A stretch of DNA of 64,000 nt from Vibrio intestinalis (GCF_025195085.2 NZ_JANAVY020000012.1:1-64000); one strand, 5' to 3'. Counted from the first letter of the stretch, positions 38,101-49,463 are shown. The notes: generated by a model from the sequence alone, not told the origin. Translations and numbers: made by a program.

Positions 38101-38586
38101 AAAATGGGTCTGATAAAACTCAACACACTGGTTAACCAGCATCTGGTTACCCTTAAGCAGCGCTTTACCTATCTCACCACTTTTACCACCAGAGAGCAGG
38201 ATCAAGCCTTTACTATGTTCAATCAGCCATTCTCTGTCGATCACTGGTTGATGCTGAACATGACCACGTAAGTAAGCCTTAGAGATAAGTAACGTCAGGT
38301 TTTTATAACCGTCGTTATCTGCCGCCAGAACGGTCAATTTAGTCAGCTCTTCACCAAATTCAGCCGACTGCATGGCAAAGTCTGCACCTATGATCGGCTT
38401 AACACCACAACCATGCGCTGTGCCGTAGAACTTCACCAAGCCACAAAGGTTGGTGAAATCGGTAAGCGCCATCGCGGGCATGCCCATCTCGGCGACTTTT
38501 TTAACCAGTGGCGGCACTTTAGATAGGCCGTCAACCATGGAGAAGTCACTATGGATGCGAAGGTGGACAAACTTTGGATCTGACAT
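35107..38586 (-). CDS. dnaE: DNA polymerase III alpha subunit
   Basis: The 1159-residue replicative polymerase. An N-terminal PHP domain (about 1-270) is followed by the Pol III core with the catalytic aspartates in [11 protein letters not shown], the finger region, tandem helix-hairpin-helix, a clamp-binding motif QSDLF near residue 920, an OB fold and the tau-binding C-terminus. It partners DnaQ and HolE. Located between rnhB and accA as in most gammaproteobacteria. Confidence 0.98.
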   Translation of the reverse strand: MSDPKFVHLRIHSDFSMVDGLSKVPPLVKKVAEMGMPAMALTDFTNLCGLVKFYGTAHGCGVKPIIGADFAMQSAEFGEELTKLTVLAADNDGYKNLTLLISKAYLRGHVQHQPVIDREWLIEHSKGLILLSGGKSGEIGKALLKGNQMLVNQCVEFYQTHFADRFYLELTRTGRADEESYLHFALELAETHELPVVATNDVVFLGEESFDAHEIRVAIHDGYTLEDPRRPKNYSPQQYLRSEDEMCELFADIPEALENSVEIAKRCNVTVRLGEYFLPAFPTEGMEETEFLVKKSEEGLEERLEFLFPDEKERAERRPEYDERLQIELEVINNMGFPGYFLIVMEFIQWSKDNDIPVGPGRGSGAGSLVAYALKITDLDPLEYDLLFERFLNPERVSMPDFDVDFCMDKRDQVIDHVAEMYGRDAVSQIITFGTMAAKAVIRDVGRVLGHPFGFVDRISKLVPPDPGMTLEKAFKAEPALPELYNNDEEVKELIDMCRILEGCTRNAGKHAGGVVISPTTITDFAPIYADAEGHFPVTQFDKNDVETAGLVKFDFLGLRTLTIIDWALGLINPRLEREGKEAVRIESIPLVDEASFRLLKNSETTAVFQLESRGMKELIKRLQPDCFEDIIALVALFRPGPLQSGMVDNFIDRKHGREAISYPDEQWQHESLKEILDPTYGIILYQEQVMQIAQVLSGYTLGGADMLRRAMGKKKPEEMAKQRATFEQGAIENGVDGELAMKIFDLVEKFAGYGFNKSHSAAYALVSYQTLWLKTHYPAEFMAAVMTADMDNTEKVVGLVDECFRMKLKVLPPDINAGLYRFNVDETGAIVYGIGAIKGVGEGPIEAILESRNKDGHFKDLFDFCARIDLKKVNKRVIEKLIYAGALDRLGPHRAALMASLNDAVKAASQHHQAEAFGQSDLFGVLTEAPEEVEHKYTKVPPWPEKVWLEGERTILGLYLTGHPINAYIKELGKYTSCRLKDATPTRRDQSVTVAGLVIAARVMTTKRGNRIGIMTLDDRSGRMEVMLFSDALDRYAELLETDKILVVSGQVSFDDFNGGLKMSAREVMDLGSAREKYARGLSVSIEQSQIDGQFFDRFSKILEPHRAGTVPVHIYYQRNDARARLTLGTEWRVTPSDALIDDLKQLLGNSQVELEFN

Positions 38587-38701
38587 TAAAAATTTCCGAG
38601 GGTGTAGACTGTCGATTTGAGTTGAGTATACCCGAACTTAAACGCTAAGTTCGGCTATATTTGCACTTAGTGAGACGTGTGGCTAAGGGATGCGCGAAAC
38701 G

Positions 38702-39319
38702 CTACTCCAAGCCAAGCGCTCGTTTTACCGGTTTAAAGCTTTTACGATGTTCGTCAATCACGCCATGTTGCTCAATCGCTTCAAAATGCGCTTTGGTTGG
38801 GTAACCTTTATGCTTAGCAAAACCAAACTCTGGGTGCAGTTTATCTAGCTCTTCCATCTCTTGGTCACGGACGACTTTAGCAATAATTGACGCGGCACTG
38901 ATTTCAGCGACACGCAAATCACCTTTTACCACTGCTTGCGAGGCCATTGGTAGTTCAGGACAACGATTACCATCGATAAGCGCTAAGTCTGGTTGTACTT
39001 TCAAACCTGCAATCGCGCGCTGCATCGCCACCATAGTGGCCTGCAAAATGTTCAGCTCATCAATTTCTGTCGGGGAACAACGACCCACAGCCCATGCGAG
39101 TGCTTTCTCTTTGATTTCTGGCAATAGTGCTAAGCGTTTTTTCTCAGACAGCTTCTTTGAGTCATTTAACCCTTCAATAGGGTTGTTAGGATCTAAGATC
39201 ACTGCCGCGGTTACCACATCACCCACTAGCGGACCACGGCCCACTTCATCAACACCAGCCACTAAGCTAAAACCTTGTGGGTATTCAAATGGTGGTAATT
39301 CTTTTGTCTCTTTTGCCAT
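38702..39319 (-). CDS. rnhB: Ribonuclease HII
   Basis: A 205-residue enzyme that nicks at single ribonucleotides embedded in DNA. The signature [14 protein letters not shown] holds the first Asp and Glu, and further catalytic acids lie in LIDGN. Its ATG overlaps the lpxB stop by one base (TAATG), so the two are translationally coupled. Confidence 0.97.
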   Translation of the reverse strand: MAKETKELPPFEYPQGFSLVAGVDEVGRGPLVGDVVTAAVILDPNNPIEGLNDSKKLSEKKRLALLPEIKEKALAWAVGRCSPTEIDELNILQATMVAMQRAIAGLKVQPDLALIDGNRCPELPMASQAVVKGDLRVAEISAASIIAKVVRDQEMEELDKLHPEFGFAKHKGYPTKAHFEAIEQHGVIDEHRKSFKPVKRALGLE

Positions 39320-40461
39320 TATTGTTTCTCAATCAATTTCAACACTGCGTTTGCCGCTTGACGGTCTGCATCCTTACGAATCCAATGATGCATTTCAGTG
39401 AATTTCTCGACCATCGCATCACCACCGCCTTCAAGTAGGCGAGTTACTTCATTAGCCAGATTTTCCGGCGTGCAATCTTCGAGTAAAAACTCTTTCACCA
39501 ACTCTTGGTCAGCAAGAATATTTGGCAAAGAAACGTACTTGGTTTTCACTAAACGACGGGCGATAAATGCCGTAATGGCATTCACTCGATAACCAACAAC
39601 CATAGGGCGTTTGATCAACATACATTCTAGAGCAACCGTACCAGAGGCGAGCATCACCGCGTCTGAGGCAGTGATAACGTTTGTTGCCGTATCATTAACT
39701 AGCTTAAAGTCCAGCTCAGGCGCGAGCTCTTGCCACGCGGCTTCAAACTGTTCTCGGCGCTTTTCATTAACCAAAGCTACCGCAAAGCCCAAATCAGGGA
39801 AGCGTTTTTTAAGCTGCTGACAGGCTCGAATAAACGGCTCTGATAGCATCTTTAACTCGCTGCCACGGCTACCAGGCAAAACCGCAAGCCAGCGTTTGTC
39901 CTGCTTAAGCCCAAGTAGAGCTCGAGCTTGATTCTTATCGGACTCCATTGGAATCGCATCAGCTAAGGTATGGCCAATAAATTCACACGGCACATCAAAC
40001 TTATCGTAAAAGGCTTTTTCAAACGGCAAGAACGCCAAAACCAAATTGGTCGCAGCCGCAATTTTATGAATACGTTTTTGGCGCCATGCCCAAACTGACG
40101 GGCTGACGTAATGAACGGTTTTTATGCCTGCATTTTTCAAATCTAGTTCCAAACGCAAGTTAAAATCTGGCGCATCAATGCCAACAAAGACATCCGGCGG
40201 ATTAGTCGTGAAATACTTCACCAACTCCGCTTTCACTTTAAGCAGTCGCGGCAGTCGACCAAGCACTTCAACCAAACCCATAACTGCCAACTCTTCCATA
40301 TCAAACAGCGATTCACAGCCCTGCGCTATCATTTTGGGGCCGCCGATGCCGACAAAGCGAGCATTAGGGTATTGCTCTTTAATCGCCTTGATAAAGCCTT
40401 CACCAAGCGTATCGCCGGAAAGCTCTCCAGCCACGATGCCAATAGTAAGAGGTTTGTCCAT
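39319..40461 (-). CDS. lpxB: Lipid-A-disaccharide synthase
   Basis: A GT19-family glycosyltransferase that joins UDP-2,3-diacylglucosamine and lipid X to form the lipid A disaccharide. The start is [17 protein letters not shown] at 40461, giving 380 residues (382 in E. coli); nine more upstream codons in the frame are not supported. GIGGPKM and VLPGSRGSE are family motifs. It follows lpxA after a hairpin. Confidence 0.97.
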   Translation of the reverse strand: MDKPLTIGIVAGELSGDTLGEGFIKAIKEQYPNARFVGIGGPKMIAQGCESLFDMEELAVMGLVEVLGRLPRLLKVKAELVKYFTTNPPDVFVGIDAPDFNLRLELDLKNAGIKTVHYVSPSVWAWRQKRIHKIAAATNLVLAFLPFEKAFYDKFDVPCEFIGHTLADAIPMESDKNQARALLGLKQDKRWLAVLPGSRGSELKMLSEPFIRACQQLKKRFPDLGFAVALVNEKRREQFEAAWQELAPELDFKLVNDTATNVITASDAVMLASGTVALECMLIKRPMVVGYRVNAITAFIARRLVKTKYVSLPNILADQELVKEFLLEDCTPENLANEVTRLLEGGGDAMVEKFTEMHHWIRKDADRQAANAVLKLIEKQ

Positions 40462-40488
40462 ATCTGTTTTACCTAAGCATAAAAACAC

Positions 40489-40522
40489 AAAAAGACCGCA
40501 ACTATACAGATGCGATCTTTTT
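40489..40522 (-). terminator. Hairpin between lpxA and lpxB
   Basis: A 10-bp stem with one mismatch (40491-40500 and 40511-40520) and a 10-base loop, followed by TTTTTG on the minus strand. It resembles a terminator in the middle of the lpxA-lpxB-rnhB run and may lower downstream expression. Confidence 0.5.
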
Positions 40523-40540
40523 CATCAATTCACGTCTGAG

Positions 40541-41329
40541 TTAGCGAATAATGCCACGTTCAGTCGATTCTAGCATCGCTAGCATTGGTTCAATGGAAGC
40601 GAACTCTTTCGCCATTTCAGCCAAAGCTGGTTTCACTTCTTCCATTGTCTTACCTGAGCGATAAATTTCTTTGTACGCCTTTTGCAGTGCTCGTAGTTCT
40701 GGTTTTTCAAAACCATTACGCTTCAAGCCAACAAGGTTTAGACCATAAGGTGTCGCATGGTTACCTTGAGCAAGTACATATGGAAGTACGTCTTGCACAA
40801 CAGCCGAACAACCACCGATGTATGCGTAAGAGCCTACACTACAGAATGGGTGAATCGCTGATAGAGCCATAACACCCGCGTAGTCACCTACTGTTACGTG
40901 GCCGCCAAGAATCGCGTTGTTACCAATGTGGGTATGATTACCTACGATAACATCGTGAGCAATATGCGCATTTACACACAGTAGATTGTCATCGCCAATC
41001 ACTGTTGTGGCTTTATCTTGAACTGTACCACGGTGTACTTGAACCGCTTCACGAATTACGTTGCGATCACCAATAACAACCGTGGTGTCTTCACCACCGT
41101 ATTTCTTGTCTTGGTTCTCTTCACCGATCACTGCGTGAGGAAAAATGCGGTTGTCCTTACCAATTTTGGTATGACCTTTAATCACGACGTGAGACATCAC
41201 TTCGGTGCCTTCGCCAATTTCCACATTCCCTGTGATGTAGGTGAATGGGCCAACGGTTACGTTAGCGCCAATTTTTGCACCTTCTTCTACCACCGCCGCT
41301 GGGTGGATTTGAGCGGTTTCATGAATCAT
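40541..41329 (-). CDS. lpxA: UDP-N-acetylglucosamine acyltransferase
   Basis: Adds a 3-hydroxyacyl chain to UDP-GlcNAc, the first step of lipid A synthesis. It is a left-handed beta-helix of hexapeptide repeats with the catalytic histidine H125 in AHIAHD. The start MIHETAQIHP at 41329 gives 262 residues, the E. coli length; 18 further codons upstream overlap fabZ and are not used. It starts one base from the fabZ stop. Confidence 0.97.
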   Translation of the reverse strand: MIHETAQIHPAAVVEEGAKIGANVTVGPFTYITGNVEIGEGTEVMSHVVIKGHTKIGKDNRIFPHAVIGEENQDKKYGGEDTTVVIGDRNVIREAVQVHRGTVQDKATTVIGDDNLLCVNAHIAHDVIVGNHTHIGNNAILGGHVTVGDYAGVMALSAIHPFCSVGSYAYIGGCSAVVQDVLPYVLAQGNHATPYGLNLVGLKRNGFEKPELRALQKAYKEIYRSGKTMEEVKPALAEMAKEFASIEPMLAMLESTERGIIR

Positions 41330-41330
41330 A

Positions 41331-41789
41331 TTAAAACTCTCGACGAGCGCACTTAAGATCAGCAGAACAAACAACGTCACCATCTACTTTTGCTGCACAT
41401 TTGAATGCAGCAATACCACGGCGCTCTTTAACAAATTCAACTTCAATAACCAATTGATCGCCTGGGGTTACCGGTTTACGGAACTTAGCGTTATCAACAC
41501 TTGCAAAGTAGTACAGTTCATTACCTTCTGGCGCACCAAAAGATTTAAATGCAAGCAAGCCTGTCGCTTGAGCCATAGCTTCAAGAATAAGTACGCCAGG
41601 GAATACTGGAAGTTGAGGGAAATGACCCGTGAACTGTGGCTCGTTTACTGAAACGTTCTTAATCGCGGTTAGGTATTTCTCTTCTTCGAAATCAGTAACG
41701 CGGTCAATCAACAGAAATGGGTAGCGATGAGGCAACAATTCCTGGATTTCAGTAATGTTCATCGTTTTCTTTTCAGTAGTCAAAGTCAT
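41331..41789 (-). CDS. fabZ: 3-hydroxyacyl-[acyl-carrier-protein] dehydratase
   Basis: A 152-residue hot-dog-fold enzyme that dehydrates 3-hydroxyacyl-ACP in fatty acid elongation. It competes with LpxA and LpxD for substrate. The catalytic His (H56) and Glu (E70) are in [21 protein letters not shown] 41789 and ATG 41762 (MNITEIQ) are both possible. Promoter signals at 41825-41839 and a terminator at 41956-41980 separate it from lpxD. Confidence 0.96.
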   Translation of the reverse strand: MTLTTEKKTMNITEIQELLPHRYPFLLIDRVTDFEEEKYLTAIKNVSVNEPQFTGHFPQLPVFPGVLILEAMAQATGLLAFKSFGAPEGNELYYFASVDNAKFRKPVTPGDQLVIEVEFVKERRGIAAFKCAAKVDGDVVCSADLKCARREF

Positions 41790-41824
41790 TATCCTATTTT
41801 CAAATTCTAAACTGAGTATCTGGT

Positions 41825-41839
41825 CGGTATTATATACCG
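41825..41839 (-). promoter_or_regulatory. Palindromic -10 region upstream of fabZ
   Basis: CGGTATTATATACCG is a 6-bp inverted repeat around a 3-base centre. On the minus strand it contains TATAAT, a perfect -10 hexamer. With a terminator just upstream, it probably drives fabZ-lpxA. The inverted repeat across the -10 could also bind a repressor. No clear -35 is seen. Confidence 0.45.
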
Positions 41840-41955
41840 AAGTTCAAGCTAGGTGCATAATTCGCTGTACTTTCAACAAGTCTAGTTGAATCCACTTAGC
41901 ATTGTCGTCTATTTATTAAGCAAGTAATTTTGCATCAAACGGTTGCGCAGAACAA

Positions 41956-41980
41956 AAAGACTCGCATTAAGCGAGCCTTT
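41956..41980 (-). terminator. Terminator between lpxD and fabZ
   Basis: A 10-bp stem with one mismatch (41956-41965 and 41971-41980) and an ATTAA loop, followed by TTTTTG on the minus strand. Confidence 0.7.
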
Positions 41981-41996
41981 CTTCACAGCATTGGGG

Positions 41997-43028
41997 TTAA
42001 GCGTCAGCACTCGGCTTTAGCTGTTTTTCTACCGCCTTTAGACGTTTATTCATATCATCGATACGATGAACTCGAGTCGCGGTTTTACGCCACTCTTTGT
42101 TGGTTTGTAGCGGAATACCCGATGAATAAACACCTTTTTCATCAATGCTGCGCATCACCATACCCATACCTGTAATGGTTGTACCATCAACGATCTCTAT
42201 GTGACCATTAATAACAGAACCACCACCTATGATGCAGTATTTACCGATTTTAGTGCTACCAGCGACGATCGTACCACCAGCCATGGCTGTACCATATCCG
42301 ATCTGTACGTTATGAGCGATTTGCATCTGATTATCTAGAATAACGTTATCTTCAATAATCGTATCTTCTAGAGCACCACGGTCGATGGTCGTACAAGAAC
42401 CGATTTCAACGCGGTTACCGACGACAACAGTGCCAAGTTGAGGAATTTTAATCCACTCACCTTTTTCATTGGCATAGCCAAAACCATCGCTACCGACAAC
42501 CGTGTTTGCTTGAACTAAACAATCTGTGCCAATTTGCACTTCATGATACACACTGACATTAGCCCACAGTTGGCTGTTTGCTCCTATCGAAGCATTTTTA
42601 CCGACAAAGCAACCAGCCCCTATCACAACGTTATCACCAAGTGTCACGCCAGTTTCAATTACCGCATTCGCGCCAATTGCTACGTTTTCACCCAATGTTA
42701 CGTCCTCAGCAATGACCGCTGATGGCGCGATTTGTTCTGCCGCTTTAGGCGTAGTATCCAAAGCTTGAGCAACCTTGGCAAAGGCTACGTATGGGTCGGC
42801 TACCACTAATACGTTACCGCTGCAAAGATCACGCTGCGCTTGTTTAACCATGACAACCGTCGCTTGGCAATCAGCTAAATACTTCGCGTATTTAGAATCA
42901 GACAAGAAGGTCACATGGCCCGGCTGTGCTTTATCCATTGGAGCTACCATGGTGACGGATGCGTTAGCATCGCCATGTAGCTCACCCCCGGTAATAGTCG
43001 CCAATTCGGCTAAAGTCAGTTGTGTCAT
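41997..43028 (-). CDS. lpxD: UDP-3-O-(3-hydroxyacyl)glucosamine N-acyltransferase
   Basis: Third step of lipid A synthesis: N-acylation of UDP-3-O-acylglucosamine. The 343-residue trimer has an N-terminal uridine-binding domain, a beta-helix of hexapeptide repeats ([20 protein letters not shown]) with the catalytic His in [10 protein letters not shown], and a C-terminal helix ([14 protein letters not shown]). It starts 3 bases after the skp stop. Confidence 0.97.
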   Translation of the reverse strand: MTQLTLAELATITGGELHGDANASVTMVAPMDKAQPGHVTFLSDSKYAKYLADCQATVVMVKQAQRDLCSGNVLVVADPYVAFAKVAQALDTTPKAAEQIAPSAVIAEDVTLGENVAIGANAVIETGVTLGDNVVIGAGCFVGKNASIGANSQLWANVSVYHEVQIGTDCLVQANTVVGSDGFGYANEKGEWIKIPQLGTVVVGNRVEIGSCTTIDRGALEDTIIEDNVILDNQMQIAHNVQIGYGTAMAGGTIVAGSTKIGKYCIIGGGSVINGHIEIVDGTTITGMGMVMRSIDEKGVYSSGIPLQTNKEWRKTATRVHRIDDMNKRLKAVEKQLKPSADA

Positions 43029-43031
43029 AAA

Positions 43032-43541
43032 TTATTTTAGTTCTGCGATTACTTTTTCAGAGATGTTAAATTCAGGCTTACCATATTGCATTGTTTGTAC
43101 ATCGATGATGATGTCGTAGCCTTCTTTTTCAGATACTTTCTTCACAGCATCTTGAATTACTTTAAATAGTTTTTGTTTCTCTTGAGCTTCGCGACGAGCA
43201 GAAGCTTGCTCTAGTGCTTGGCCTTTGATCTTGAATTTGCTCTGTAGCTGACCAATTTCAATACGTAGTTTTTCAACTTCGTCTTCACCTAGCAGTTGGC
43301 CATCACGCTTAAGTTTTTCAACTTTCGTTTGGATCTGCTTTTGGATAGCTTTTAGCTCGTCCGCTTTATCTTTAAATTCGCTTTGCATTTTCTGCAAAAC
43401 AACTTCACGTTGAGGAAGCGCTTGGAATACTTGAGCGGTATTTACATAGCCAACCTTTTGCGCAGCTTCAGCAGCATTTGCAAAGAAAGAAGACGTCATA
43501 ACAACAAGGCTAACACCAGCCGCTTTAATCATTTTGTTCAC
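43032..43541 (-). CDS. skp: Periplasmic chaperone Skp (OmpH)
   Basis: A 169-residue periplasmic holdase that guides outer-membrane proteins to the Bam complex. A signal peptide (about 1-25, ending ANAAEA) precedes the coiled-coil tentacle domain (residues 50-130, e.g. KADELKAIQKQIQTKVEKL). It sits 15 bases downstream of bamA, the usual pairing. Confidence 0.96.
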   Translation of the reverse strand: MNKMIKAAGVSLVVMTSSFFANAAEAAQKVGYVNTAQVFQALPQREVVLQKMQSEFKDKADELKAIQKQIQTKVEKLKRDGQLLGEDEVEKLRIEIGQLQSKFKIKGQALEQASARREAQEKQKLFKVIQDAVKKVSEKEGYDIIIDVQTMQYGKPEFNISEKVIAELK

Positions 43542-43556
43542 TTTAATTTTCCTCTA

Positions 43557-45959
43557 TTAGAAGGTTCTGCCGATAGTGAAAGTGAAGAATTCTTCGTCAT
43601 CACCTTCATAAATTTCAATTGGTTTCGCTACTGAGAATACTAGCGGCCCCATAGGAGACATCCATTGCAACGCCACACCATAAGAGGCGCGGAAGTTGGT
43701 TGGATCAGAATAATCATAATACTCAGCGTCTGTTACACCTTCACGGTAGACAAACTCAGTATCCCAAACACTCGCAGCGTCAACAAACGCACTGGTACGA
43801 ATCTGGCTTCGCGCTTCCTCAGACACAAATGGCACAGGGAAGATCACTTCCATACTTGCTAGCGCGATTGCGTTACCACCAACAGAGTCATCTGTTGCTG
43901 TCACACAACCATTGTTACCACATGTACCTGAACGGTCAGTATACACCGCTTTAGGGCCTGCACTGTTCGAACCAAAACCACGCAAGGTAGTAAAGCCACC
44001 GGCGTAGTAGTTTTCGTAGAATGGGAACAAGTTATCGTTGCCATCCGTTTGACCATAACCGTTACCGTAACCCAAACGACCACGCATTAAGAAAGTAAAC
44101 TCATGCTTTTTAGTCAATGGAATGTACTGACGGATATCGTACTGAGTTTTAAAGTACTGTGCGTCAGAGCCAGGTACGGTCATCTTAAAGAATGCACGTT
44201 GATAGTTACCAGCTGTTGGGAAATAACCTTTGTTAAGGTTATTTCGCGTCCACGACAAGTTCATATCAAAGTCGTTGGTCTTAATATCACCATCTGGCTG
44301 ACCGATACTTTGCGCAAACAGTTCTGCTTGATCGTAAGTTGGTACGTTACCAATCTTGTTGTGAGTATAACCAAGGCCAAACTCAACACGGTTTAATTCA
44401 TCGAACGGGAAACCCCATGTTAGGCTCGCACCGTAACTTTCGTTGGTATAGTCGATGATGCCAGCTTCAGATGCTTCAAACTCGTTATAGAACACTTTAC
44501 CACCCATGCTGACACCATCAAGGTTCCAGTAAGGGTCACGGTATTCTAACGTTAAGTTCTTTTGGTAATCATTCATCATGGCACTAACACCAACGCGGTT
44601 ACCAGTACCTGCAAAGTTATCTTGTTGAAGGCCGACTTGGAAACTAATGCCTGATTCAGTACCGTAACCGATACCGAAATTTACGCTGCCCGAGTTAGCC
44701 TCTTTGACGTTGTAAACCAAATCAACTTGGTCATCGCTACCAGGAACACGAACAGTTTGAACGTCTACTGTTTCAAAGAAACCTAAACGGTTAAGACGAC
44801 CTTTACCTGTCTCAATCGCTTTAGAGTTTAGCCAACTGCCTTCCATTTGACGCATTTCACGACGTAATACTTCATCTTTGGTTGCGTTGTTGCCAACAAA
44901 GCGAATATCACGAACATAAATACGTTTGCCTGCTTGAACATTAACGATCAGAGAAACTTCTTTCGTCTCTTCGTCATATTCAGGGATAGTTCTAACTTCT
45001 GGGTAAGCATAACCAGCTTCGCCTAGAGCACGCTTCACGCTGTCCTCTAAAGCCGTTACCGACGCACCACTGTAGATATCGCCTTTCTCAAACGGCACCA
45101 TCAGCTCAAACTCATGCTCTTTACCAATCAATTCGCCACGGAACTCAACATCTTTAACGCTGTATGCCGCGCCTTCATCAAGGCCAAGGGTAATGTAAAC
45201 CCCTTTCTTGTCAGGAGAGATAGCCACTTGCGTCGAAGTCAGCTGGAACTTCAAGTAACCACGGTTTAAGTAATAAGAACGCAGCGCTTCAATGTCGCCG
45301 GCAAGTACTTGCTTTTGGTATTTATCGTCAGAAAGGAAGTTCCACCAAGAAACATTGGCATTCAAGTTGAAACGGCCTAGTAGCTCATCATCGGTAAAGA
45401 CTTCATTACCGATAAAGTTAATCTGTTGAATCTTAGCCGATACACCTTCTGTGAAGACAAACTTCAGGTCGGTACGGTTACGCGGCAGTGGAGTAACAAC
45501 CGCTTGAACGCTGGCATTGTATTTACCCACACTGTAGTAAAAGTCTTCTAGACCTTTCTCAATGTTAGATAACGTGGTGCGATCTAATGCTTCACCCGTA
45601 CGAATACCTGACGCATCAAGGTTTTGCTGTAGTTGTTCATCCTTAATCGCGCTATTTCCTGAGAAAGAGATGCTTGCGATTGTCGGACGCTCTTTCACCT
45701 GAATAACCAAGACATTGTTATCACGTGAAACTTTGATGTCTTCAAAGTTACCCGTTGAATACAGTGCACGAATGATCTCAGCCACATCTTGGTTACTAAC
45801 GGTATCACCGATACGAATAGGCATCTTGAGCAATGCCGCGCCTAGCGCCACACGTTGCAAACCGTCTATTTGAATGTCCTGAACCACAAAGTTGTCAGCA
45901 CCATGAGCAGAAACACTGGTTGCAAGCAGTGTTGCTAGCAAAATTTTTTTCATCGCCAT
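43557..45959 (-). CDS. bamA: Outer membrane protein assembly factor BamA
   Basis: The central 800-residue subunit of the BAM complex, which inserts beta-barrel proteins into the outer membrane. A signal peptide (about 1-20), five POTRA domains (about 24-420) and a 16-strand barrel ending in FTIGRTF with a terminal Phe are all visible. The lid-lock motif region LRGFGSNSAG (TTLRGFG) is present. ATG 45953 (MKKILLATLL) is an alternative start. It follows rseP. Confidence 0.97.
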   Translation of the reverse strand: MAMKKILLATLLATSVSAHGADNFVVQDIQIDGLQRVALGAALLKMPIRIGDTVSNQDVAEIIRALYSTGNFEDIKVSRDNNVLVIQVKERPTIASISFSGNSAIKDEQLQQNLDASGIRTGEALDRTTLSNIEKGLEDFYYSVGKYNASVQAVVTPLPRNRTDLKFVFTEGVSAKIQQINFIGNEVFTDDELLGRFNLNANVSWWNFLSDDKYQKQVLAGDIEALRSYYLNRGYLKFQLTSTQVAISPDKKGVYITLGLDEGAAYSVKDVEFRGELIGKEHEFELMVPFEKGDIYSGASVTALEDSVKRALGEAGYAYPEVRTIPEYDEETKEVSLIVNVQAGKRIYVRDIRFVGNNATKDEVLRREMRQMEGSWLNSKAIETGKGRLNRLGFFETVDVQTVRVPGSDDQVDLVYNVKEANSGSVNFGIGYGTESGISFQVGLQQDNFAGTGNRVGVSAMMNDYQKNLTLEYRDPYWNLDGVSMGGKVFYNEFEASEAGIIDYTNESYGASLTWGFPFDELNRVEFGLGYTHNKIGNVPTYDQAELFAQSIGQPDGDIKTNDFDMNLSWTRNNLNKGYFPTAGNYQRAFFKMTVPGSDAQYFKTQYDIRQYIPLTKKHEFTFLMRGRLGYGNGYGQTDGNDNLFPFYENYYAGGFTTLRGFGSNSAGPKAVYTDRSGTCGNNGCVTATDDSVGGNAIALASMEVIFPVPFVSEEARSQIRTSAFVDAASVWDTEFVYREGVTDAEYYDYSDPTNFRASYGVALQWMSPMGPLVFSVAKPIEIYEGDDEEFFTFTIGRTF

Positions 45960-45999
45960 ATTTGTTTTAGTTATTCCTTACTACAACCTTTAATCCACT

Positions 46000-47358
46000 T
46001 TATAAGCGCGCAAAGTCGTTAAATATCGCTACAGCCATAAGGGTAAAAATTATCGCACCACCAAGTCGGTATCCCATCTCTTGTACCTTCTCGGGTACTG
46101 GACGTCGAATCACCGCCTCAATAGCTAAAAATAGTAAATGACCACCATCTAACATTGGTAGTGGTACTAAGTTAATAATGCCCAAGTTAACACTAATCAG
46201 CGCAAGGAAACCTAAGAAATACACTAAGCCGTAATCAGCTGTGGTTCCTGCACCTTTTGCGATAGAAATAGGGCCACTTAAGTTATTTAAGCCAACATCG
46301 CCAACGATCAGTTTTTTGAGCATACTGAGCGTTAAGTCAATCACTTGACCGGTTTTCTCTACCGCTTTACCGATAGAATCAAATACACCAAATTGCAGCT
46401 CGAAGCGATAGTTTTCCGGCCATTCTGCGACTTCAGGAGCGATTCCCGCAAAACCTATCTGCTCACCACCTTTAATTTCACGACTATTCGGAATTAAAGT
46501 CAGTGATTGCTTTTCACCAGCACGCTCAACCGCAAGAGCCATTGGTTTATTTGGATGACTACGAATCAACTCAACAATTTGAGTCCATTGTTCAATAGCT
46601 TGACCATTAATAGCAACAATCACATCACCAGCGATTAATCCTGCACTTTCACCCGCACTCCCTTGCGTCACATTACTCAGCTGAGTAGAGATCTCAGGGG
46701 TATAAGGTCGAAAGCCCAATGTGGTTAATGCTGATTCACTTTCAAGGTCAATTTGCCAGCTAGAAAGATCTAAGGTTTTCGTCTGCTCAACACCAACACC
46801 TTGCTCAGGCAACACCGTTATCTGCATCTGCTTGTCACCGATATGAGAAACAAGCGCCATGTTTACTGATTCCCAGTCCGCGGTTTTGACGCCAGAAATA
46901 GCTTTTAGTTCCATTCCTGTTTCTAAACCTGCCTCAGCGGCAATCGAATAGGGTGTCACTTCCCCGACAACAGGCTTAACAGCAGGCACACCAATAAGGA
47001 AAACCAGCCAATAAGCAAAGATCGCAAACAAGAAATTAAAGGCAGGACCTGCGGCAATAATTGAAGCACGCTTCCACAATGGTTTCTTGTCGAAAGCATA
47101 TTGCTGCATCTCATCAGACACATCATCAACGCGTCCATCAAGCATCTTAACGAAGCCGCCTAATGGAATGATCGAAATGCTGTATTCCGTGCCATCTTTG
47201 CCGATCTTGCTCCACAAAGACTTACCGAAACCAATCGAGAACTTTTCTACTTTGACCCCACAACGACGTGCGACCCAAAAGTGGCCAAACTCGTGCACCG
47301 CAACCAAAATGCCTAAGGCAATAATGAATGCGACAAAATTCCACAAAATACCGGTCAT
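46000..47358 (-). CDS. rseP: Site-2 protease RseP
   Basis: A 452-residue inner-membrane zinc protease that cleaves the anti-sigma factor RseA inside the membrane to release sigma E. The metal site is H22-E23-H26 (AVHEFGHFW) with the third ligand in [12 protein letters not shown]. Two periplasmic PDZ domains lie at about 110-300. Its ATG overlaps the dxr stop as ATGA. Clustering with bamA and skp links envelope stress signalling to its targets. Confidence 0.97.
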   Translation of the reverse strand: MTGILWNFVAFIIALGILVAVHEFGHFWVARRCGVKVEKFSIGFGKSLWSKIGKDGTEYSISIIPLGGFVKMLDGRVDDVSDEMQQYAFDKKPLWKRASIIAAGPAFNFLFAIFAYWLVFLIGVPAVKPVVGEVTPYSIAAEAGLETGMELKAISGVKTADWESVNMALVSHIGDKQMQITVLPEQGVGVEQTKTLDLSSWQIDLESESALTTLGFRPYTPEISTQLSNVTQGSAGESAGLIAGDVIVAINGQAIEQWTQIVELIRSHPNKPMALAVERAGEKQSLTLIPNSREIKGGEQIGFAGIAPEVAEWPENYRFELQFGVFDSIGKAVEKTGQVIDLTLSMLKKLIVGDVGLNNLSGPISIAKGAGTTADYGLVYFLGFLALISVNLGIINLVPLPMLDGGHLLFLAIEAVIRRPVPEKVQEMGYRLGGAIIFTLMAVAIFNDFARL

Positions 47359-48563
47359 AGTTTACGCCCGTTGATTATTTCGACAGCCAAAGTGCGTGCC
47401 ATTCTATCGACCTCAAGAATGCTTTCCAAGTCATCGCAGCTTAGCTGAGCATTCATCGCGCAAATTTTTGAAGTTACTCCGCTATTGACCTTTGCAATGT
47501 CTGTAAATGCGATTTTTTTGTTCAAAAATGATTCAACTGCGATTTCGTTTGCAGCATTGAGTGCCGTGGTGGCATGTTGGCCTTCATAGCAAGCATCTAT
47601 AGCCAACTTCAAACAAGGGTAGCGATTATAGTCAGGCTCGAGGAAGGTCAGCTCACCGACTTTAGTAAAATCAAGCGGAGCCACACCCGCAGTTACGCGT
47701 TGCGGATAAGATAGTGTTAATGCAATTGGCGTCGCCATATCAGGTTCGCCCATTTGAGCAAGTGTCGAACCGTCTTTGTATTGCACCATTGAGTGAATCA
47801 CTGATTGAGGGTGAATCACCACTTTCAACTGTTCACGACTGGCATTAAACAACCACTTAGCCTCGATATACTCGAGCCCTTTATTCATCATGGTTGCAGA
47901 ATCTACTGAGATTTTTGGTCCCATAGACCAATTAGGATGCGCTATCGCTTGCTCAGGAGTGACAGACTCCAGTTCTGATAAGTCACTGTATCTAAACGGC
48001 CCACCAGAGCCAGTGAGTAAGATATGAGAGATACCTTGTTTTTCGAGGTCACAATGCCCTAACTGAGTTTGAATTTCAGCAGGAAGACATTGGAAAATTG
48101 CATTGTGTTCGCTATCTACTGGTAGCAGCTCTGCGCCGCTCTCTTTCACTGCATCAACAAACAGTTGACCAGACATCACCAAAGCTTCTTTATTAGCTAG
48201 CAAAACACGCTTACCGGCTTTCACGGCAGCCATGGTCGGTAACAAACCTGCCGCGCCGACAATCGCAGCCATAACAGTGTCTACTTCAGAAAAAGAAGAG
48301 ACTTGGCACATCGCATCAACGCCCGCAAAAACTTGAGTTTTTGAGCCAATAGAAAACAGAGCTTGTTGAAGCTGTTGCGCGGCGACATCCGTTGCCATCA
48401 CCGCATACTTAGGCTGCCACTTGTGACAAAGCTGAGTCATTTTCTCAACATTATTGCCGGCAACCAGTGCGACAATCTGAAAGTGTTGAGGATTGTTTTC
48501 AATAACTTTTAATGTGCTTGCTCCAATAGAGCCAGTCGCACCCAGTATTGTTAACTTACGCAT
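47355..48563 (-). CDS. dxr: 1-deoxy-D-xylulose-5-phosphate reductoisomerase
   Basis: NADPH-dependent committed step of the MEP isoprenoid pathway, making 2-C-methyl-D-erythritol 4-phosphate. The 402-residue sequence has the Rossmann motif [10 protein letters not shown], the metal-binding [11 protein letters not shown], and [17 protein letters not shown]. It supplies isoprene units for the neighbouring uppS product. Confidence 0.97.
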   Translation of the reverse strand: MRKLTILGATGSIGASTLKVIENNPQHFQIVALVAGNNVEKMTQLCHKWQPKYAVMATDVAAQQLQQALFSIGSKTQVFAGVDAMCQVSSFSEVDTVMAAIVGAAGLLPTMAAVKAGKRVLLANKEALVMSGQLFVDAVKESGAELLPVDSEHNAIFQCLPAEIQTQLGHCDLEKQGISHILLTGSGGPFRYSDLSELESVTPEQAIAHPNWSMGPKISVDSATMMNKGLEYIEAKWLFNASREQLKVVIHPQSVIHSMVQYKDGSTLAQMGEPDMATPIALTLSYPQRVTAGVAPLDFTKVGELTFLEPDYNRYPCLKLAIDACYEGQHATTALNAANEIAVESFLNKKIAFTDIAKVNSGVTSKICAMNAQLSCDDLESILEVDRMARTLAVEIINGRKL

Positions 48564-48609
48564 AGCATAACCAGTAAGTAATCAGGCGAGCATAACACTC
48601 GCCATATCA

Positions 48610-49452
48610 TTAGAATGAGAAGTATAGAAGAGCGAAGACAGGAAACGCAGCTGTGAGACTATCGACGCGATCTAAAACCCCGCCATGCCCAGGAATAATA
48701 TTGCTGCTGTCTTTGATTCCTGACACTCGTTTAAACATGCTTTCAACCAAGTCACCTAACACTGAAATGACAACAGTAACCAGAGTGATGATGACAAATG
48801 CGCCGAGGCTACTAAATTCAATGTCAAAGCTCGTCGCCGCAGCCCATCCAACTAAAATCGCAGTGATGATGCCGCCAACCAGGCCTTCAATGGTTTTATT
48901 CGGGCTTACGTGAGGCGCCATTTTTCGCTTACCAAAGCTCTTACCTGCAAAGTAAGCTCCGCTATCAGCAGCCCAAACGATGAAACAAACGTATAGCACC
49001 AGTTTAGAACCGTGGTAAGCATCGGTTGTGATACCTTCCGCGCGCAACATGACGATCGCCCAAAAGAACGGCAGCAGAGTCAACATGCCGAAAATATGGC
49101 GTAAAACTTTAGAACCTTGCCATAATGCCGATGATTTAGGGTAAGTGATGGCTAACAAACTGGAGAAAACCCACCAAACACCACCGACAGCGAGCACTGA
49201 ATAGTGTGCTGATGTGAGATTATTGAGGCTAAATGCATCAAACGGAATGAATGCCAAACTCAACGCAGATACAGTTAATCCAGGAATTAGGGCTAAGATA
49301 CGAGATTTCGCATCAACAAACTGAGTCCACTCCCAAAAACCGATCAAAGTGACGGCTGCGATTAGTGCGATAAAAAGGGGCAATGAAAGTTTAAAAATCG
49401 CAAGGATAACTAATGGAGCAAGGATAAGTGCCGTTATTATTCTTTGTTTCAA
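48610..49452 (-). CDS. cdsA: Phosphatidate cytidylyltransferase
   Basis: A 280-residue inner-membrane enzyme with about eight helices that makes CDP-diacylglycerol from phosphatidate and CTP. The family signature FKRVSGIKDSSNIIPGHGG followed by LDRVDSL is intact near the C-terminus. It starts 11 bases after uppS. Confidence 0.96.
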   Translation of the reverse strand: MKQRIITALILAPLVILAIFKLSLPLFIALIAAVTLIGFWEWTQFVDAKSRILALIPGLTVSALSLAFIPFDAFSLNNLTSAHYSVLAVGGVWWVFSSLLAITYPKSSALWQGSKVLRHIFGMLTLLPFFWAIVMLRAEGITTDAYHGSKLVLYVCFIVWAADSGAYFAGKSFGKRKMAPHVSPNKTIEGLVGGIITAILVGWAAATSFDIEFSSLGAFVIITLVTVVISVLGDLVESMFKRVSGIKDSSNIIPGHGGVLDRVDSLTAAFPVFALLYFSF

Positions 49453-49463
49453 ACTTGAGTCCT

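Noticed and set aside
41825..41870. Sigma E promoter upstream of fabZ
   Set aside because: A GAACTT is present on the minus strand, but no TCTGA or TCAAA-like -10 lies 15-17 bases downstream. The TATAAT of the palindrome is a better explanation.
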